The position numbers were made by a program, and so were the translations under genes. A model generated the notes under the pieces. The model did no database searches, was not told the DNA's origin, and saw nothing but the letters and a program-made list of their open reading frames with translations. Below, in pieces: positions 1 to 9,288 of a stretch of 64,000 bases of DNA. Position 1 is the first letter of the stretch. Each line of letters starts with the position of its first letter. The DNA comes from Pseudomonas tensinigenes (GTDB lineage Bacteria > Pseudomonadota > Gammaproteobacteria > Pseudomonadales > Pseudomonadaceae). The stretch lies in the NCBI RefSeq assembly GCF_014268445.2, contig NZ_CP077089.1, positions 2,349,501 to 2,413,500 of the forward strand. The letters run 5' to 3'.

Positions 1-398
1 ACCTTGTCGCCCAATTGCCCAATGTAGCGGCCCGTTTCAGTCTCGCTGCGAGTCAACACGATCTTGCGATCCTTCTCGGGCTGCGTCGGCGAGATCAGAT
101 TCAATTCCAGCGTCTTTGGCTGACTGTCACCGCTCAAACGCAAATCAACTTCACCGGTTACGTCATCCAGATGCATAGCCGCACGCATCTTCAGATTTTG
201 CGCCAACAGTTCACGGTCCAGCGAACGGTTGATGCCTTTGCCCGCCTCGTAGTAGTTGTCGTTGACCAGGTTGTCCGGGTTGTTCACCGCGATGGTCACC
301 ATCGACAGGGTCAGGGTCACCGAACAGGCCAGAATCCCGATGATGATCCATGGCCAAAGGTGCTTGTACCAGGGACTTGCGGCGTTTGCTGCGGGCAT
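1..398 (-). CDS. ccoH: CcoH/FixH, cbb3 oxidase assembly protein (partial, runs off left edge)
   Basis: I read this frame by hand from an ATG at 398. The protein begins MPAANAASPWYKHLWPWIII, then has one membrane segment (about residues 13-38) and a periplasmic part with NNPDNLVNDNYYEAGKGINR, the hallmark of FixH/CcoH. The last visible residues are near YIGQLGDK; the 3' end lies outside the window. CcoH is a single-span membrane protein needed for stable assembly of cbb3 cytochrome oxidase. It starts 11 bases after the ccoG stop, in the usual ccoG-ccoH order, so the two are probably co-transcribed. Confidence 0.9.
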   Translation of the reverse strand, partial: MPAANAASPWYKHLWPWIIIGILACSVTLTLSMVTIAVNNPDNLVNDNYYEAGKGINRSLDRELLAQNLKMRAAMHLDDVTGEVDLRLSGDSQPKTLELNLISPTQPEKDRKIVLTRSETETGRYIGQLGDK

Positions 399-409
399 GT
401 TCAGTTCTC

Positions 410-1825
410 TCAACGGATTTGTGGGCCGATGAATCGGCTCTTGGCTTCAACGTGGACGCTGTCATCATCGGCATCCTTGAGGAGGAATTTCACCTCGTTG
501 GTGCTCGATGGCAGTTGTTCCGGTGCGCTCGACAACTCGACCGGCATGCTGACGATATCGCCGGCCGCGACCTTGATCTCGCGTTTGCCTTGCAGGCGCA
601 GATCCGGCAAACCGCTGGCTCCCAGTACGTAGGTGTGGTCGCGCTGATCCTTGTTCATGATTTTCAGGCTGTAGACGTTTTCGATTCGGCCTTCAGCGTT
701 TTCGCGGTACAGCACGCGGTCCTTGCTGACGTCGAAACCGACCAGCGAGCGCATGAAGAACGCGGTGACCAACAGGCTGATCATTGCCAGCAACACCACG
801 GCGTAGCCGATCAGGCGTGGCCGCAGTTTATGGGTTTTCTGCCCGGACAGGTTGTGTTCGGTGGTGTAGCTGATCAGTCCGCGCGGGTAGTCCATTTTGT
901 CCATGATGCTATCGCAGGCGTCGATGCACGCGGCGCAGCCGATGCATTCGATCTGCAGGCCGTCGCGGATGTCGATACCGGTCGGGCAGACCTGAACACA
1001 CATGGTGCAGTCGATGCAGTCACCAAGGCCCTGGGCCTTGTAATCGATACCTTTCTTGCGTGGGCCACGGCTTTCGCCGCGACGCGGATCGTAGGAGACG
1101 ATCAGCGTGTCCTTGTCGAACATCACGCTCTGGAAGCGCGCATATGGACACATGTAGATGCACACCTGCTCGCGCAACCAACCGGCGTTGCCGTAAGTGG
1201 CGAGGGTGAAGAAGCCGACCCAGAAATACGACCAGCCATCGGCTTGCCCTGTGAAGAACTCAAAGACCAGTTCGCGGATCGGCGAGAAGTAGCCGACGAA
1301 GGTCATGCCGGTGACGAAACCGATCAACAGCCACATCGAGTGCTTGGCGGCTTTGCGCAGAAACTTGTTGGCGCTCATCGGCGCCTTGTCGAGCTTGATG
1401 CGCTGGTTGCGGTCGCCTTCGGTGACCTTCTCGCACCACATGAAAATCCACGTCCACACACTTTGCGGACAGGTGTAACCGCACCAGACCCGCCCGGCAT
1501 ACACGGTGATGAAGAACAGGCCGAACGCGGCAATGATCAACAGGCCCGAGAGCAGAATGAAGTCCTGTGGCCAGAAGGTCGCGCCGAAGATGAAGAACTT
1601 GCGTTCCGGCAGGTTCCACCACACGGCCTGATGGCCGCCCCAGTTCAGCCACACCGTACCGAAATACAGCAGGAACAATGCGGCACCGCCCATCATCCGC
1701 AGATTGCGGAACAGGCCAGTGAAAGCGCGGGTGTAGATTTTTTCTCGAGAGGCGTAAAGATCAACGCTGTTGTTCGCGTTCTTGCTCGGTGGTGTGACGT
1801 CGTGTACCGGAATCTGGTTGCTCAT
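410..1825 (-). CDS. ccoG: CcoG, membrane iron-sulfur protein of cbb3 oxidase maturation
   Basis: About 471 aa if translation starts at MSNQIPVHD; an ATG directly before it (1828) and a longer in-frame extension to 1873 are alternatives. Membrane helices are seen around FGTVWLNW, PQDFILLSGLLIIAAF, WLLIGFVTGMTFVGYF and IGYAVVLLAMISLL. The motif CGYTCPQSVW is followed by two ferredoxin clusters (CIDCTMCVQVCP and CIGCAACIDACD, about residues 270-310) and a C-terminal Ig-like periplasmic domain ending in FIGPQIR. CcoG family members act in copper reduction and delivery for cbb3 oxidase. It precedes ccoH and lies downstream of the two oxidase operons, separated from them by an inserted segment. A good ANR/FNR-type box is upstream at 1992-2005. 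Confidence 0.95.
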   Translation of the reverse strand: MSNQIPVHDVTPPSKNANNSVDLYASREKIYTRAFTGLFRNLRMMGGAALFLLYFGTVWLNWGGHQAVWWNLPERKFFIFGATFWPQDFILLSGLLIIAAFGLFFITVYAGRVWCGYTCPQSVWTWIFMWCEKVTEGDRNQRIKLDKAPMSANKFLRKAAKHSMWLLIGFVTGMTFVGYFSPIRELVFEFFTGQADGWSYFWVGFFTLATYGNAGWLREQVCIYMCPYARFQSVMFDKDTLIVSYDPRRGESRGPRKKGIDYKAQGLGDCIDCTMCVQVCPTGIDIRDGLQIECIGCAACIDACDSIMDKMDYPRGLISYTTEHNLSGQKTHKLRPRLIGYAVVLLAMISLLVTAFFMRSLVGFDVSKDRVLYRENAEGRIENVYSLKIMNKDQRDHTYVLGASGLPDLRLQGKREIKVAAGDIVSMPVELSSAPEQLPSSTNEVKFLLKDADDDSVHVEAKSRFIGPQIR

Positions 1826-1991
1826 CATTGCATCCCACGGCAGTGGAAAAATGCCTCGGTCGATACGTGCCAACCAAGGTCAAAAAAGGCGTTGCAGTGG
1901 CGCAATGATACGCCTGTCACGCCGACGCACGGGTGCGACCTTTGGTCGCGTTGGGGGAAGGGTGTAAATGGTGTAGCAGATGGAACAAGTC

Positions 1992-2005
1992 ATGATCCAG
2001 ATCAA
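1992..2005 (-). promoter_or_regulatory. ANR/FNR-type box upstream of ccoG
   Basis: On the minus strand the sequence is TTGATCTGGATCAT, which differs from the consensus TTGAT-N4-ATCAA at one position. It is centred about 173 bases before the chosen ccoG start and fits low-oxygen activation of the cbb3 maturation genes by ANR. Confidence 0.6.
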
Positions 2006-2024
2006 TTGACTATAGACGATGCAT

Positions 2025-2050
2025 GGGACTCGCTCTGACGAGCGAGTCCC
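2025..2050. terminator. Perfect 11-bp hairpin between the small ORF and ccoG
   Basis: GGGACTCGCTC and GAGCGAGTCCC pair perfectly around the 4-base loop TGAC. There is no clear T-run on either side, so it may be a transcript-stabilising or weak terminator hairpin for the small ORF at 2059-2232. Confidence 0.55.
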
Positions 2051-2058
2051 AGCCTTGT

Positions 2059-2232
2059 TCAGATCAGCCTTCCGCCGCCGAGGCTGTCGAGTCCGCTTTC
2101 GGGGTTTTTTTTGACCACGTCGACGGTTGTGGCGTCATCACTGTCCTGGTGCTTATTGAGGTGGTCGGTATCAGAGTTGACATAGGTGAAATCCTCTTGG
2201 GATTGCACACAATCATGATCAGCTTCTCGCAT
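2059..2232 (-). CDS. Small acidic hypothetical protein (57 aa)
   Basis: A minus-strand frame read by hand: it starts MREADHDCVQSQEDF and ends ESGLDSLGGGRLI. A strong ribosome binding site (AAGGAAG) sits 6-7 bases before the ATG. The product is rich in Asp, Glu, Ser and Asn, with no signal peptide, membrane segment or recognisable domain. A perfect 11-bp hairpin follows its stop. It lies in a stretch of unusually AT-rich DNA between ccoG and a metallophosphoesterase, so it may have arrived with the latter. I do not recognise the family. The good RBS and the downstream hairpin are the main reasons to call it a gene; it could be spurious. Confidence 0.5.
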   Translation of the reverse strand: MREADHDCVQSQEDFTYVNSDTDHLNKHQDSDDATTVDVVKKNPESGLDSLGGGRLI

Positions 2233-2528
2233 GGTTATCTTCCTTGGAATCTATTGATGTATGAGGCGCTCTGACAATGTGCGTCAGGCGCTTATAAAAG
2301 TTACTGCTCGCTGAAAGTCGAGTCTAGCTGATATTCGTCTCATTTTATGAGTGTTTGTGTGATGATGAAGCTCACCTTAGTTGCGCTTTGCAAGTGGGAT
2401 TATGTCGCTCTCGAAATAAAATAAATCAATTAATCTGCACTGTATGTTTGAGGATTATAAGGTTTTCGAATAGCGTGAAAGTTGACGGCGCGAGGTCGTC
2501 AGTTTATTCGACTAAATGGAAGTGTTAT
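2233..2528. other. AT-rich intergenic segment
   Basis: This stretch of about 300 bases separates the small minus-strand ORF from the metallophosphoesterase. It is much richer in A and T than the flanking cco genes, for example around 2415-2460. I see no RNA gene or repeat. It must hold the promoter of the metallophosphoesterase, and possibly that of the minus-strand ORF. Confidence 0.5.
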
Positions 2529-3536
2529 ATGATGGCTAATAATAAAGTGGCAAGTTTGTTTGTGGGTGCGTTTTTATTGTTTTCGGTTTTCATGGCCCAT
2601 GCAGTGCCGGATGCACCGAAGCACATGGTGTTCGCATCGGACACGCAATATCCCTGGACCGACAAGACAGACAGCAGAACACCTGAATCCGGTGAGGAGT
2701 TTACCAAGCGCTCTAAGTGGCTGGTAGAAAGTCAGTTGGCAAGTATTGCAGACTTTCGAACTCGTAATGGATCGCAGTCAACGATCCCTTTGATGATTAA
2801 TGGCGATATCACTGCTTTCGGCCATGGCTGGCAGCGTGACTATATGGCGGCGGCATTGAAGCGGCACTTCGGTACGAATTATCTGTATGGCTTGGGCAAT
2901 CATGATTATGAAAATAATGTAGATGACTGCTTCAGTAACAGCTGTGCAGCGGGGAGCATTGTCCAATTCAAAGAGTATCATGAAGGCAAGGTGGATAGTT
3001 TTGATCTGACGATTAGTGGCAGTGTGGTCAACAGGCTTTATTCGGGGAGTCTTGCTTATTCAAAGACTATCGGTGACGTCCATTTGGTTCAACTCAATAA
3101 TGAGCCGACCTACACAACACGGATAGCTCATTTTTTGAATCCGACTACGTTCGAAATAAACAGTGCACTGGACTGGCTCGAGAAAGATCTTCGCCTGGCG
3201 AGAGTTCAGGGTCACGCCATCATCATCAATATGCACAAACCGCTGGAGATGAAGGGCAGTCCCAGCCAGCAGAAGCGCTTTATCGAAATGCTCAAGACCT
3301 ATAAGGTCACCGCAGTATTTGCCGGTCATCTGCACAAGTATGGCGGCAGTTCGTATTGGTTGGGGAATGTGCCGATGTACCTGAGTGGCGCCACTTCTCA
3401 ACAAACTTACCTGATCACCAGTTTTACTGAAGATCGCAAGCAGTTGCAGATTTATCTGGTGAAGAACAATCAATGGCGAAACCGCGAGTTGATCGACACC
3501 GTTCCGGTGCAATCCATTTGGGCCAATCGTCCCTGA
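2529..3536 (+). CDS. Secreted calcineurin-like metallophosphoesterase
   Basis: About 335 aa from the ATG at 2529, preceded by GGAAG; a longer in-frame reading from 2355 has no ribosome site. The N-terminus (MMANNKVASLFVGAFLLFSV ending in AHA) is a signal peptide, so the enzyme is exported. Metallophosphoesterase motifs are present: an N-terminal FASDTQY (Asp), MINGDITAFG (GD), YGLGNHDYE (GNHD), a later His in INMHKP, and the C-terminal GHLHKYGG (GHxH). These bind the two-metal centre; the substrate is unknown. Codon use and GC are clearly lower than in the cco genes on both sides, and it interrupts the usual ccoP-ccoG adjacency, which suggests acquisition by transfer. Confidence 0.85.
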   Translation: MMANNKVASLFVGAFLLFSVFMAHAVPDAPKHMVFASDTQYPWTDKTDSRTPESGEEFTKRSKWLVESQLASIADFRTRNGSQSTIPLMINGDITAFGHGWQRDYMAAALKRHFGTNYLYGLGNHDYENNVDDCFSNSCAAGSIVQFKEYHEGKVDSFDLTISGSVVNRLYSGSLAYSKTIGDVHLVQLNNEPTYTTRIAHFLNPTTFEINSALDWLEKDLRLARVQGHAIIINMHKPLEMKGSPSQQKRFIEMLKTYKVTAVFAGHLHKYGGSSYWLGNVPMYLSGATSQQTYLITSFTEDRKQLQIYLVKNNQWRNRELIDTVPVQSIWANRP

Positions 3537-3719
3537 AAGCGGGCTCGTGGAGTTCGGCGAGGTTTTTTTGCCTGGTGTCGAACGTGGCCGTCAGTGGTGC
3601 CTTTTCGCGACCGGGTGCGTGAGACGACAGGCGAGTGCGGCGAGTGGCGACAGTTGCACTCCGGCAACCTTTGCAGTGCAGCAAGCGCTCCCACTGTCGA
3701 TGCGAATGCGTTAAAACAA

Positions 3720-3753
3720 AACGGCCCCGCCAAAGAGAATTGGCGGGGCCGTT
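3720..3753 (-). terminator. Rho-independent terminator of ccoNOQP copy 1
   Basis: A 14-bp perfect stem (AACGGCCCCGCCAA with its complement) and 6-base loop lie just after the ccoP stop. On the minus strand the stem is followed by TTTTGTTTT. Confidence 0.85.
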
Positions 3754-3773
3754 CTTTGTCTGGAGCGTCGGCC

Positions 3774-4757
3774 TTACTCGGCGTTCGCTTCCGGTGCTTT
3801 TTCACCGTGGGACAGGCTGTAAACATACGCCGCCAGCAGGTGAACCTTGTCGTTGCCCTGCAGTTGCTCCTGCGCGGGCATCTGGCCCTGACGGCCGTAA
3901 CGGATGGTCTGCTGCAGTTGTGCGAAGCTCGAACCGTAGATGAACGCACCCGGGTGGGTCAGATCAGGCGCGCCCATGGCGGGGGTGCCTTTGCCGGCCG
4001 GCCCGTGGCAGGCCACGCAGTTGGCGGCGAACAGTTTGCCGCCGTTGGCCGGATCAGCCTTGGTGCCTTCCGGCAGTTTGCGGCCATCCAGGTTGGTCAC
4101 GACAAACGCTGCCACGTCGGCAACGCCTTGCTCACCAATCACTTCAGCCCAGGCCGGCATCACCGCGTGACGACCGCCCATGATGGTGGTCTTGATGGTT
4201 TCCGGTTCGCCGCCCCAACGCCAGTCGGCGTCGGTCAGGTTAGGAAAGCCGTAAGCGCCCTTGGCGTCGGAACCGTGGCACACCGAGCAGTTGGAGGCGA
4301 ATAGACGTCCACCCATTTTCAGCGCTTGCGGATCCTTGGCGACTTCTTCGATTGGCATGGCAGCGAACTTGGCGAAGATCGGACCGAACTTGGCGTCCGA
4401 ACGGGCCATTTCCTTTTCCCACTCGTGCACGCCGGTCCAGCCGGTCTGGCCGTTGGCGAACGCGGTCTGCTTGTCGTTATCGAGGTAGTTGTAACCCGGC
4501 AGCAGGCCTTTCCAGTTGCCCAGGCCCGGGTACAGCACCAGGTAACCCAAGGCAAAAATGATCGTGCCGACAAACAGCATGAACCACCATTTAGGCAGTG
4601 GGTTGTCGTACTCCTCGATCCCGTCGAAGGAGTGCCCGACCGTCTCGTCCGTCTGTTCGCTGCGCTGGCCCTTGCGGGTCGACAGCAGCAGCCAGGTCAG
4701 GGCGAAGATCGTACCGAGACTGAGGACTGTGACGTACAGACTCCAGAATGTAGTCAT
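3774..4757 (-). CDS. ccoP: Cytochrome c oxidase cbb3-type subunit III CcoP (copy 1)
   Basis: 327 aa, the usual CcoP size. Two N-terminal membrane helices (about residues 5-27 and 58-78) are followed by two class I cytochrome c domains with heme motifs CSVCHG (about 155) and CVACHG (about 240), each with a later Met ligand region (AVMPAW; GQMPAQ). The subunit passes electrons from cytochrome c towards the CcoO/CcoN hemes. It is the last gene of operon copy 1. Compared with copy 2 it carries about a dozen extra residues (around [14 protein letters not shown]) in the segment after the second helix. Confidence 0.96.
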   Translation of the reverse strand: MTTFWSLYVTVLSLGTIFALTWLLLSTRKGQRSEQTDETVGHSFDGIEEYDNPLPKWWFMLFVGTIIFALGYLVLYPGLGNWKGLLPGYNYLDNDKQTAFANGQTGWTGVHEWEKEMARSDAKFGPIFAKFAAMPIEEVAKDPQALKMGGRLFASNCSVCHGSDAKGAYGFPNLTDADWRWGGEPETIKTTIMGGRHAVMPAWAEVIGEQGVADVAAFVVTNLDGRKLPEGTKADPANGGKLFAANCVACHGPAGKGTPAMGAPDLTHPGAFIYGSSFAQLQQTIRYGRQGQMPAQEQLQGNDKVHLLAAYVYSLSHGEKAPEANAE

Positions 4758-4939
4758 TCTTTGTTACTCCTAGAAGCTTGCTCGACGTGCTTGATGGCTT
4801 CGGGATCATCCGCAAAAGGCAACAAGGTCGCGTCTTCAAACTCCGACTTGCGCTTGGGACTGAACACCCACAACGCCAGACCGATGAAGGCCACCATCAC
4901 GACAACGGTGCCCAGGCCACGAATCATCCCGATATCCAT
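4754..4939 (-). CDS. ccoQ: CcoQ, small cbb3 oxidase subunit (copy 1)
   Basis: 61 aa with one membrane helix ([17 protein letters not shown]) and the typical tail motif [20 protein letters not shown]. CcoQ stabilises the cbb3 complex. Its end overlaps the ccoP start by 4 bases, showing translational coupling. Confidence 0.93.
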   Translation of the reverse strand: MDIGMIRGLGTVVVMVAFIGLALWVFSPKRKSEFEDATLLPFADDPEAIKHVEQASRSNKE

Positions 4940-4944
4940 CTAAT

Positions 4945-5553
4945 TCACCGTTTGCTTTTGATGATGGTGCCCAGGCCTTGCAGGTAGGCCACCAGCGCGT
5001 CCATTTCGGTTTTGCCCTTCACAGCATCCTGTGCACCGGCGATGTCTTCGTCGGTGTAAGGGACGCCGAGGGTGCGCAAAACCTCCATTTTCTTGGCCGT
5101 CTCTTTGCCGTCGAGCTTGTTTTCCACGAGGAACGGGTAAGCCGGCATTTTCGACTCAGGCACGACGTTGCGCGGGTTGTACAAGTGCGCACGTTGCCAG
5201 TCATCGGAGTAACGACCGCCGACACGGGCCAGATCCGGCCCGGTACGCTTGGAACCCCACAGGAACGGGTGATCCCAGACGCTTTCACCGGCCACCGAGT
5301 AGTGGCCATAGCGTTCGGTTTCAGCACGGAACGGACGGATCATCTGCGAGTGGCAGCCGACACAGCCGTTGGCGATGTAAACGTCGCGGCCTTCCAGTTC
5401 CAGTGCCGAACGCGGCTTCATGCCTTCGACCGGCTTGTTGGTGACGTCCTGGAAAAACAGCGGAACGATTTGGGTCAGGCCGCCAACGCTGACGGCGATG
5501 ACCATGAAGAAGGCCAGCAGGCCAATATTCTTCTCGACAGCTTCATGCTTCAT
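4945..5553 (-). CDS. ccoO: Cytochrome c oxidase cbb3-type subunit II CcoO (copy 1)
   Basis: 202 aa. One N-terminal membrane anchor (about residues 10-30) precedes a mono-heme cytochrome c domain with CVGCHSQ near residue 60. The Met ligand region is [11 protein letters not shown]. CcoO relays electrons from CcoP to the CcoN catalytic subunit. The start ATG overlaps the ccoN stop by one base (TGATG). Confidence 0.96.
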   Translation of the reverse strand: MKHEAVEKNIGLLAFFMVIAVSVGGLTQIVPLFFQDVTNKPVEGMKPRSALELEGRDVYIANGCVGCHSQMIRPFRAETERYGHYSVAGESVWDHPFLWGSKRTGPDLARVGGRYSDDWQRAHLYNPRNVVPESKMPAYPFLVENKLDGKETAKKMEVLRTLGVPYTDEDIAGAQDAVKGKTEMDALVAYLQGLGTIIKSKR

Positions 5554-6995
5554 CAGTGAGCTCCAACGACAGCGATCTGGGCAGCGGCTTCAGCTTCAAC
5601 CGGGTTCGAGGCGCGCACGGTGCGCCAGACGTTGTAAGCCATCAGGAACATGCCGCTGGCGAAGAACGCACCGCCCAGGGCACGGACGATGTAACCCGGG
5701 TGGCTGGCTTGCAGCGCTTCAACGAACGAGTAGGTGAGGGTGCCGTCGTCGTTGATTGCACGCCACATCAGGCCCTGAGTGATGCCGTTGACCCACATCG
5801 ACGCGATGTACAGCACGGTGCCGATGGTCGCGAGCCAGAAGTGCGCGTTGATCAGGCCGACGCTGTGCATCTGCGCACGGCCGAACAGACGCGGGATCAT
5901 GTGGTAGATCGCGCCGATCGAGATCATCGCCACCCAGCCCAGAGCGCCGGCGTGTACGTGGCCGATGGTCCAGTCGGTGTAGTGGGAGAGCGAGTTGACG
6001 GTCTTGATCGCCATCATCGGCCCTTCAAAGGTCGACATGCCGTAGAACGCCAGCGAGACCACGAGGAAACGCAGGATCGGGTCGGTGCGCAGCTTATGCC
6101 AGGCGCCCGACAGGGTCATCATGCCGTTGATCATGCCGCCCCAGCTTGGCGCCAAGAGAATGATCGACATCGCCATGCCCAGCGATTGTGCCCAATCCGG
6201 CAGTGCGGTGTAGTGCAGGTGGTGCGGGCCGGCCCAGATGTACAGGGTGATCAGTGCCCAGAAGTGCACGATCGACAGGCGATAGGAGTAGATCGGACGT
6301 TCGGCCTGTTTCGGCACGAAGTAGTACATCATCCCGAGGAAACCGGTGGTCAGGAAGAAACCCACCGCGTTGTGGCCGTACCACCACTGAATCATCGCAT
6401 CGGTCGCACCCGAATAGGCGGAGTAGGACTTGAACAGGCTCACCGGCAGGGACGCGTGGTTGACGATGTGCAGCATCGCCGTGACGACGATGAACGCACC
6501 GTAGAACCAGTTACCCACGTAGATGTGCTTGGTTTTGCGCTTGGTGATGGTGCCGAAGAACACCAGACCGTAGGTGACCCAGACAATGGCCAGCAAAATG
6601 GCGATCGGCCATTCCAGTTCCGCGTATTCCTTGGTGGTGGTGTAACCCAGCGGCAAGGTGATGATTGCGCCGACGATCACCGCTTGCCAGCCCCAGAAGG
6701 TGAAGGCGGCGAGGCTGTCGGAAATCAGTCGCGTCTGGCAGGTTCGCTGCACGACATAGTAGGAAGTGGCAAATAGTGCACAACCACCGAAGGCGAAAAT
6801 CACCAGGTTTGTGTGCAACGGGCGCAGGCGTCCAAAGCTCGTCCACGGCAGACCGAAGTTCAACTCCGGCCAGACCAGTTGCGAGGCGATGAAGACACCG
6901 AGCCCCATGCCAAGGATCCCCCAGACCACCGTCATGATGGCGAACTGGCGGACTACCTTATAGTTATAAGCAGTCGGACTGATTGCTGTGCTCAT
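5553..6995 (-). CDS. ccoN: Cytochrome c oxidase cbb3-type subunit I CcoN (copy 1)
   Basis: 480 aa, full length for the family. This is the polytopic heme-copper catalytic subunit that reduces O2. Visible heme and copper ligands include RPLHTN (low-spin heme His), [11 protein letters not shown] (CuB His with the cross-linked Tyr region), [13 protein letters not shown] (CuB His pair) and [12 protein letters not shown] (His ligands of both hemes). It is very similar to copy 2 except at the N-terminus and in some loops. A weak ANR-type box lies about 90 bases upstream. Confidence 0.97.
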   Translation of the reverse strand: MSTAISPTAYNYKVVRQFAIMTVVWGILGMGLGVFIASQLVWPELNFGLPWTSFGRLRPLHTNLVIFAFGGCALFATSYYVVQRTCQTRLISDSLAAFTFWGWQAVIVGAIITLPLGYTTTKEYAELEWPIAILLAIVWVTYGLVFFGTITKRKTKHIYVGNWFYGAFIVVTAMLHIVNHASLPVSLFKSYSAYSGATDAMIQWWYGHNAVGFFLTTGFLGMMYYFVPKQAERPIYSYRLSIVHFWALITLYIWAGPHHLHYTALPDWAQSLGMAMSIILLAPSWGGMINGMMTLSGAWHKLRTDPILRFLVVSLAFYGMSTFEGPMMAIKTVNSLSHYTDWTIGHVHAGALGWVAMISIGAIYHMIPRLFGRAQMHSVGLINAHFWLATIGTVLYIASMWVNGITQGLMWRAINDDGTLTYSFVEALQASHPGYIVRALGGAFFASGMFLMAYNVWRTVRASNPVEAEAAAQIAVVGAH

Positions 6996-7495
6996 TCTAA
7001 GGTTCCACGGTTTGGGTGTTTTATTAGGATTAAAATCGGCCGCAAGTATGCAGAGAGCAGGGGGTCATTGCAACGCGCCATGACCTGGGTCAATGCTTTC
7101 CAAGGCTGATTCTGCGGCCTTTCCATGCGCCGCGTAAGGACAAAATCGGCCTCGGACAAAATGTCGCAGCGGACGAAAAAAGCGAGGGGTTCAGGTCGCT
7201 TGTAACGGGGTGTGTTCAAACGCTCAGTTCGGGTGACGGATGGCAAATGGCACGACAGCCGGTATCTACCGGCGTTTGCGGCCACATCAGTCAGCCGGTT
7301 CGCAGAACACAGCAGTCAGCGTTGACCTGGAACCGGCACAAGCCAGTCCGCATCGAGCAAGCGTAGACCCGAATCCGGGGAACCGAAAGGCGAGGGTGTG
7401 AAGGGGTGCGACAAAAAGAAGCAGCTGCGAGCTGAAAGCTGCAAGCGACAAGATGGTTCAAGTCGCCTGCAGGATTGTATACATTGCTGTTGATT
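6996..7495. other. Intergenic region between the two cco operons
   Basis: About 500 bases without a convincing gene; a 97-codon open frame here has no family features. The part next to ccoN copy 1 must carry its promoter. An imperfect repeat of AGCTG/CTGAAAGCTGC type lies near 7424-7446, common after Pseudomonas genes. A TGTATACA palindrome occurs at 7474 just after the ccoP copy 2 stop and again inside that gene. Confidence 0.5.
7080..7093 (-). promoter_or_regulatory. Possible weak ANR/FNR-type box upstream of ccoN copy 1
   Basis: The minus strand reads TTGACCCAGGTCAT, dyad-symmetric and close to TTGAT-N4-ATCAA but with two substitutions in the half sites. It is centred about 91 bases before the ccoN start. 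In P. aeruginosa the first cco operon depends less on ANR than the second, which would fit a weaker site. Confidence 0.35.
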
Positions 7496-8452
7496 TTACT
7501 TGGAGCTTTCAGCTTGATGCTTATCGCTCAATTGCTCGCGATCTTTTGAAAGACTGTATACATAAGCGGCGAGCAATTGCACTTTATCGTTACCCAACAG
7601 CTCGTTCTGCGCCGGCATGTGGCCTTGGCGACCATGGCGAATGGTCTGTTCAAGTTGCGTCAGACTGGTGCCATAGATAAACCCGGCCGGGTGCGTCAGA
7701 TTCGGCGCGCCCATGGCTTCAGTGCCCTGGCCGGTTGCCCCATGACAGGCTACGCAAGTGGTGCTGAACGCCTGCTGTCCGGCTTGCAGGTCTGCCTTGC
7801 TGTCGGCGGGCAATGGCAGACCGGCCAGTTCGTGGCGTACATAAGCGGCAACGTTCTTCACCCCGGCCTCGCCGAGCACTTCGCCCCAGGCCGGCATCGC
7901 CGCCATCCGGCCACCCATGATGGTGGTCTTGATGGTCTCGGCGTCGCCACCCCAGCGCCAGTCGCTGTCGGCGAGGTTAGGGAAACCGAACGCACCTTTG
8001 GCGTCCGAACCGTGGCACACCGAGCAGTTGGAGGCGAACAAGCGGCCACCCATTTTCAGTGCCTGCGGATCCTTCGCCACTTCTTCCACCGGCATCGCAG
8101 CGAACTTGGCGAAGATTGGCCCGAACCTGGCGTCGGCCTTGTTCATTTCCTTTTCCCATTCGTGCACGCCGGTCCAGCCATCCTCGTAACCGGGCAGGAT
8201 GCCTTTCCAGTTGCCCAGGCCCGGATAGAGGATCAGATAGCCCACGGAAAACACCAGCGTGCCGGCGAACAGCATGAACCACCACTGCGGCAGCGGGTTG
8301 TCGTACTCCTCGATGCCGTCGAAGCTGTGGCCCATGGTCTGGTCGACGCTGCCCTTGGTTTCGCCCCGGCGGGTGCCGATCAGCAGCCACGTCAGGCCGA
8401 TCAGGCTGCCGATGGTCAGTACGCAGATCCACGTACTCCAGAAGGTGGTCAT
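7496..8452 (-). CDS. ccoP: Cytochrome c oxidase cbb3-type subunit III CcoP (copy 2)
   Basis: 318 aa di-heme CcoP. Two N-terminal helices are followed by heme motifs CSVCHG and CVACHG, each with a Met region (AAMPAW; GHMPAQ). It lacks the short insertion after the second helix seen in copy 1, and its C-terminal tail ([16 protein letters not shown]) differs. It is the last gene of operon copy 2. Confidence 0.96.
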   Translation of the reverse strand: MTTFWSTWICVLTIGSLIGLTWLLIGTRRGETKGSVDQTMGHSFDGIEEYDNPLPQWWFMLFAGTLVFSVGYLILYPGLGNWKGILPGYEDGWTGVHEWEKEMNKADARFGPIFAKFAAMPVEEVAKDPQALKMGGRLFASNCSVCHGSDAKGAFGFPNLADSDWRWGGDAETIKTTIMGGRMAAMPAWGEVLGEAGVKNVAAYVRHELAGLPLPADSKADLQAGQQAFSTTCVACHGATGQGTEAMGAPNLTHPAGFIYGTSLTQLEQTIRHGRQGHMPAQNELLGNDKVQLLAAYVYSLSKDREQLSDKHQAESSK

Positions 8453-8664
8453 GGCCGGGTACTCCTTGGTTCAGGTGCTTGGGTTGTTTCAAATGCTGGG
8501 GTAGTTTCGGGCTGCGGCTCGTCGGCAAACGGCAGCAGACGTGCTTCAGCGAACTCCGGGGTGCGCTTGCGGTTGAACACCCACAAGGTCAAGCCGACGA
8601 ACGCTACAAACACGACAACGGTGCCTAAACCACGGATCAGCCCTGCGCTCATTTCAAAGACCAT
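8449..8664 (-). CDS. ccoQ: CcoQ, small cbb3 oxidase subunit (copy 2)
   Basis: 71 aa from an ATG at 8664 with a good ribosome site (GAGGTGAG); the open frame extends further upstream, but that part is ccoO read in another frame. One membrane helix ([17 protein letters not shown]) precedes [20 protein letters not shown]. The C-terminal tail (residues 50-71, rich in Pro, Glu and Thr) is longer than in copy 1. It overlaps ccoP by 4 bases. Confidence 0.9.
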   Translation of the reverse strand: MVFEMSAGLIRGLGTVVVFVAFVGLTLWVFNRKRTPEFAEARLLPFADEPQPETTPAFETTQAPEPRSTRP

Positions 8665-8669
8665 CGTGC

Positions 8670-9278
8670 TCACCTCTTGCTCTTGATCGCAGTGCCGAGC
8701 ACTTGCAGGTAAGAAACGAGGGCGTCCATTTCGGTCTTGCCCTTGAGGCTGGCCACCGCGCCGCTGATGTCGTCGTCGGTGTACGGCACGCCGAGGGTGC
8801 GCATGGTCTTGAGCTTGGTTTCGGTGTGGCTGCTGTCGACCGCTTGCGTAACCAGCCATGGGTAGGCCGGCATTTTCGATTCCGGTACGACGTTGCGCGG
8901 GTTGTACAAGTGCGCGCGGTGCCAGTCATCCGAGTAGCGCGCGCCGACCCGGGCGAGGTCCGGACCGGTACGTTTCGAGCCCCACAGGAACGGGTGATCC
9001 CAAACGCTTTCACCGGCTACCGAGTAGTGCCCGTAGCGCTCGGTTTCGGCGCGGAACGGGCGGATCATCTGCGAGTGGCAACCGACGCAGCCTTCGCGGA
9101 TGTAGATGTCGCGGCCTTCCAGTTGCAGCGCGGTGTAGGGCTTCATGCCTTCCACCGGTTTGTTGGTGACGTCCTGGAAGAACAGCGGGACGATCTGGGT
9201 CAGGCCGCCGATGCTCACGGCGAACACCATGAGCAACATCAACAGGCCGACGTTCTTTTCAATCGTTTCGTGTTTCAT
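8670..9278 (-). CDS. ccoO: Cytochrome c oxidase cbb3-type subunit II CcoO (copy 2)
   Basis: 202 aa from the ATG at 9278, preceded by GAGGAG. It has one membrane anchor, heme motif CVGCHSQ and Met ligand region [11 protein letters not shown]. Its sequence is close to copy 1; the main differences are around residues 140-160 ([13 protein letters not shown]). Confidence 0.96.
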   Translation of the reverse strand: MKHETIEKNVGLLMLLMVFAVSIGGLTQIVPLFFQDVTNKPVEGMKPYTALQLEGRDIYIREGCVGCHSQMIRPFRAETERYGHYSVAGESVWDHPFLWGSKRTGPDLARVGARYSDDWHRAHLYNPRNVVPESKMPAYPWLVTQAVDSSHTETKLKTMRTLGVPYTDDDISGAVASLKGKTEMDALVSYLQVLGTAIKSKR

Positions 9279-9288
9279 GGCGGACTCC

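Noticed and set aside
15..2038. Two plus-strand frames of 205 and 562 codons
   Set aside because: Antisense shadows of ccoH and ccoG, which show full family motifs on the minus strand.
6992..7285. 97-codon minus-strand frame upstream of ccoN copy 1
   Set aside because: Overlaps the likely promoter, Arg/Pro-rich translation without family features.
7474..7567. Two TGTATACA palindromes as an operator pair
   Set aside because: One lies inside the ccoP coding sequence and the other just after its stop; there is no promoter nearby that they would control.
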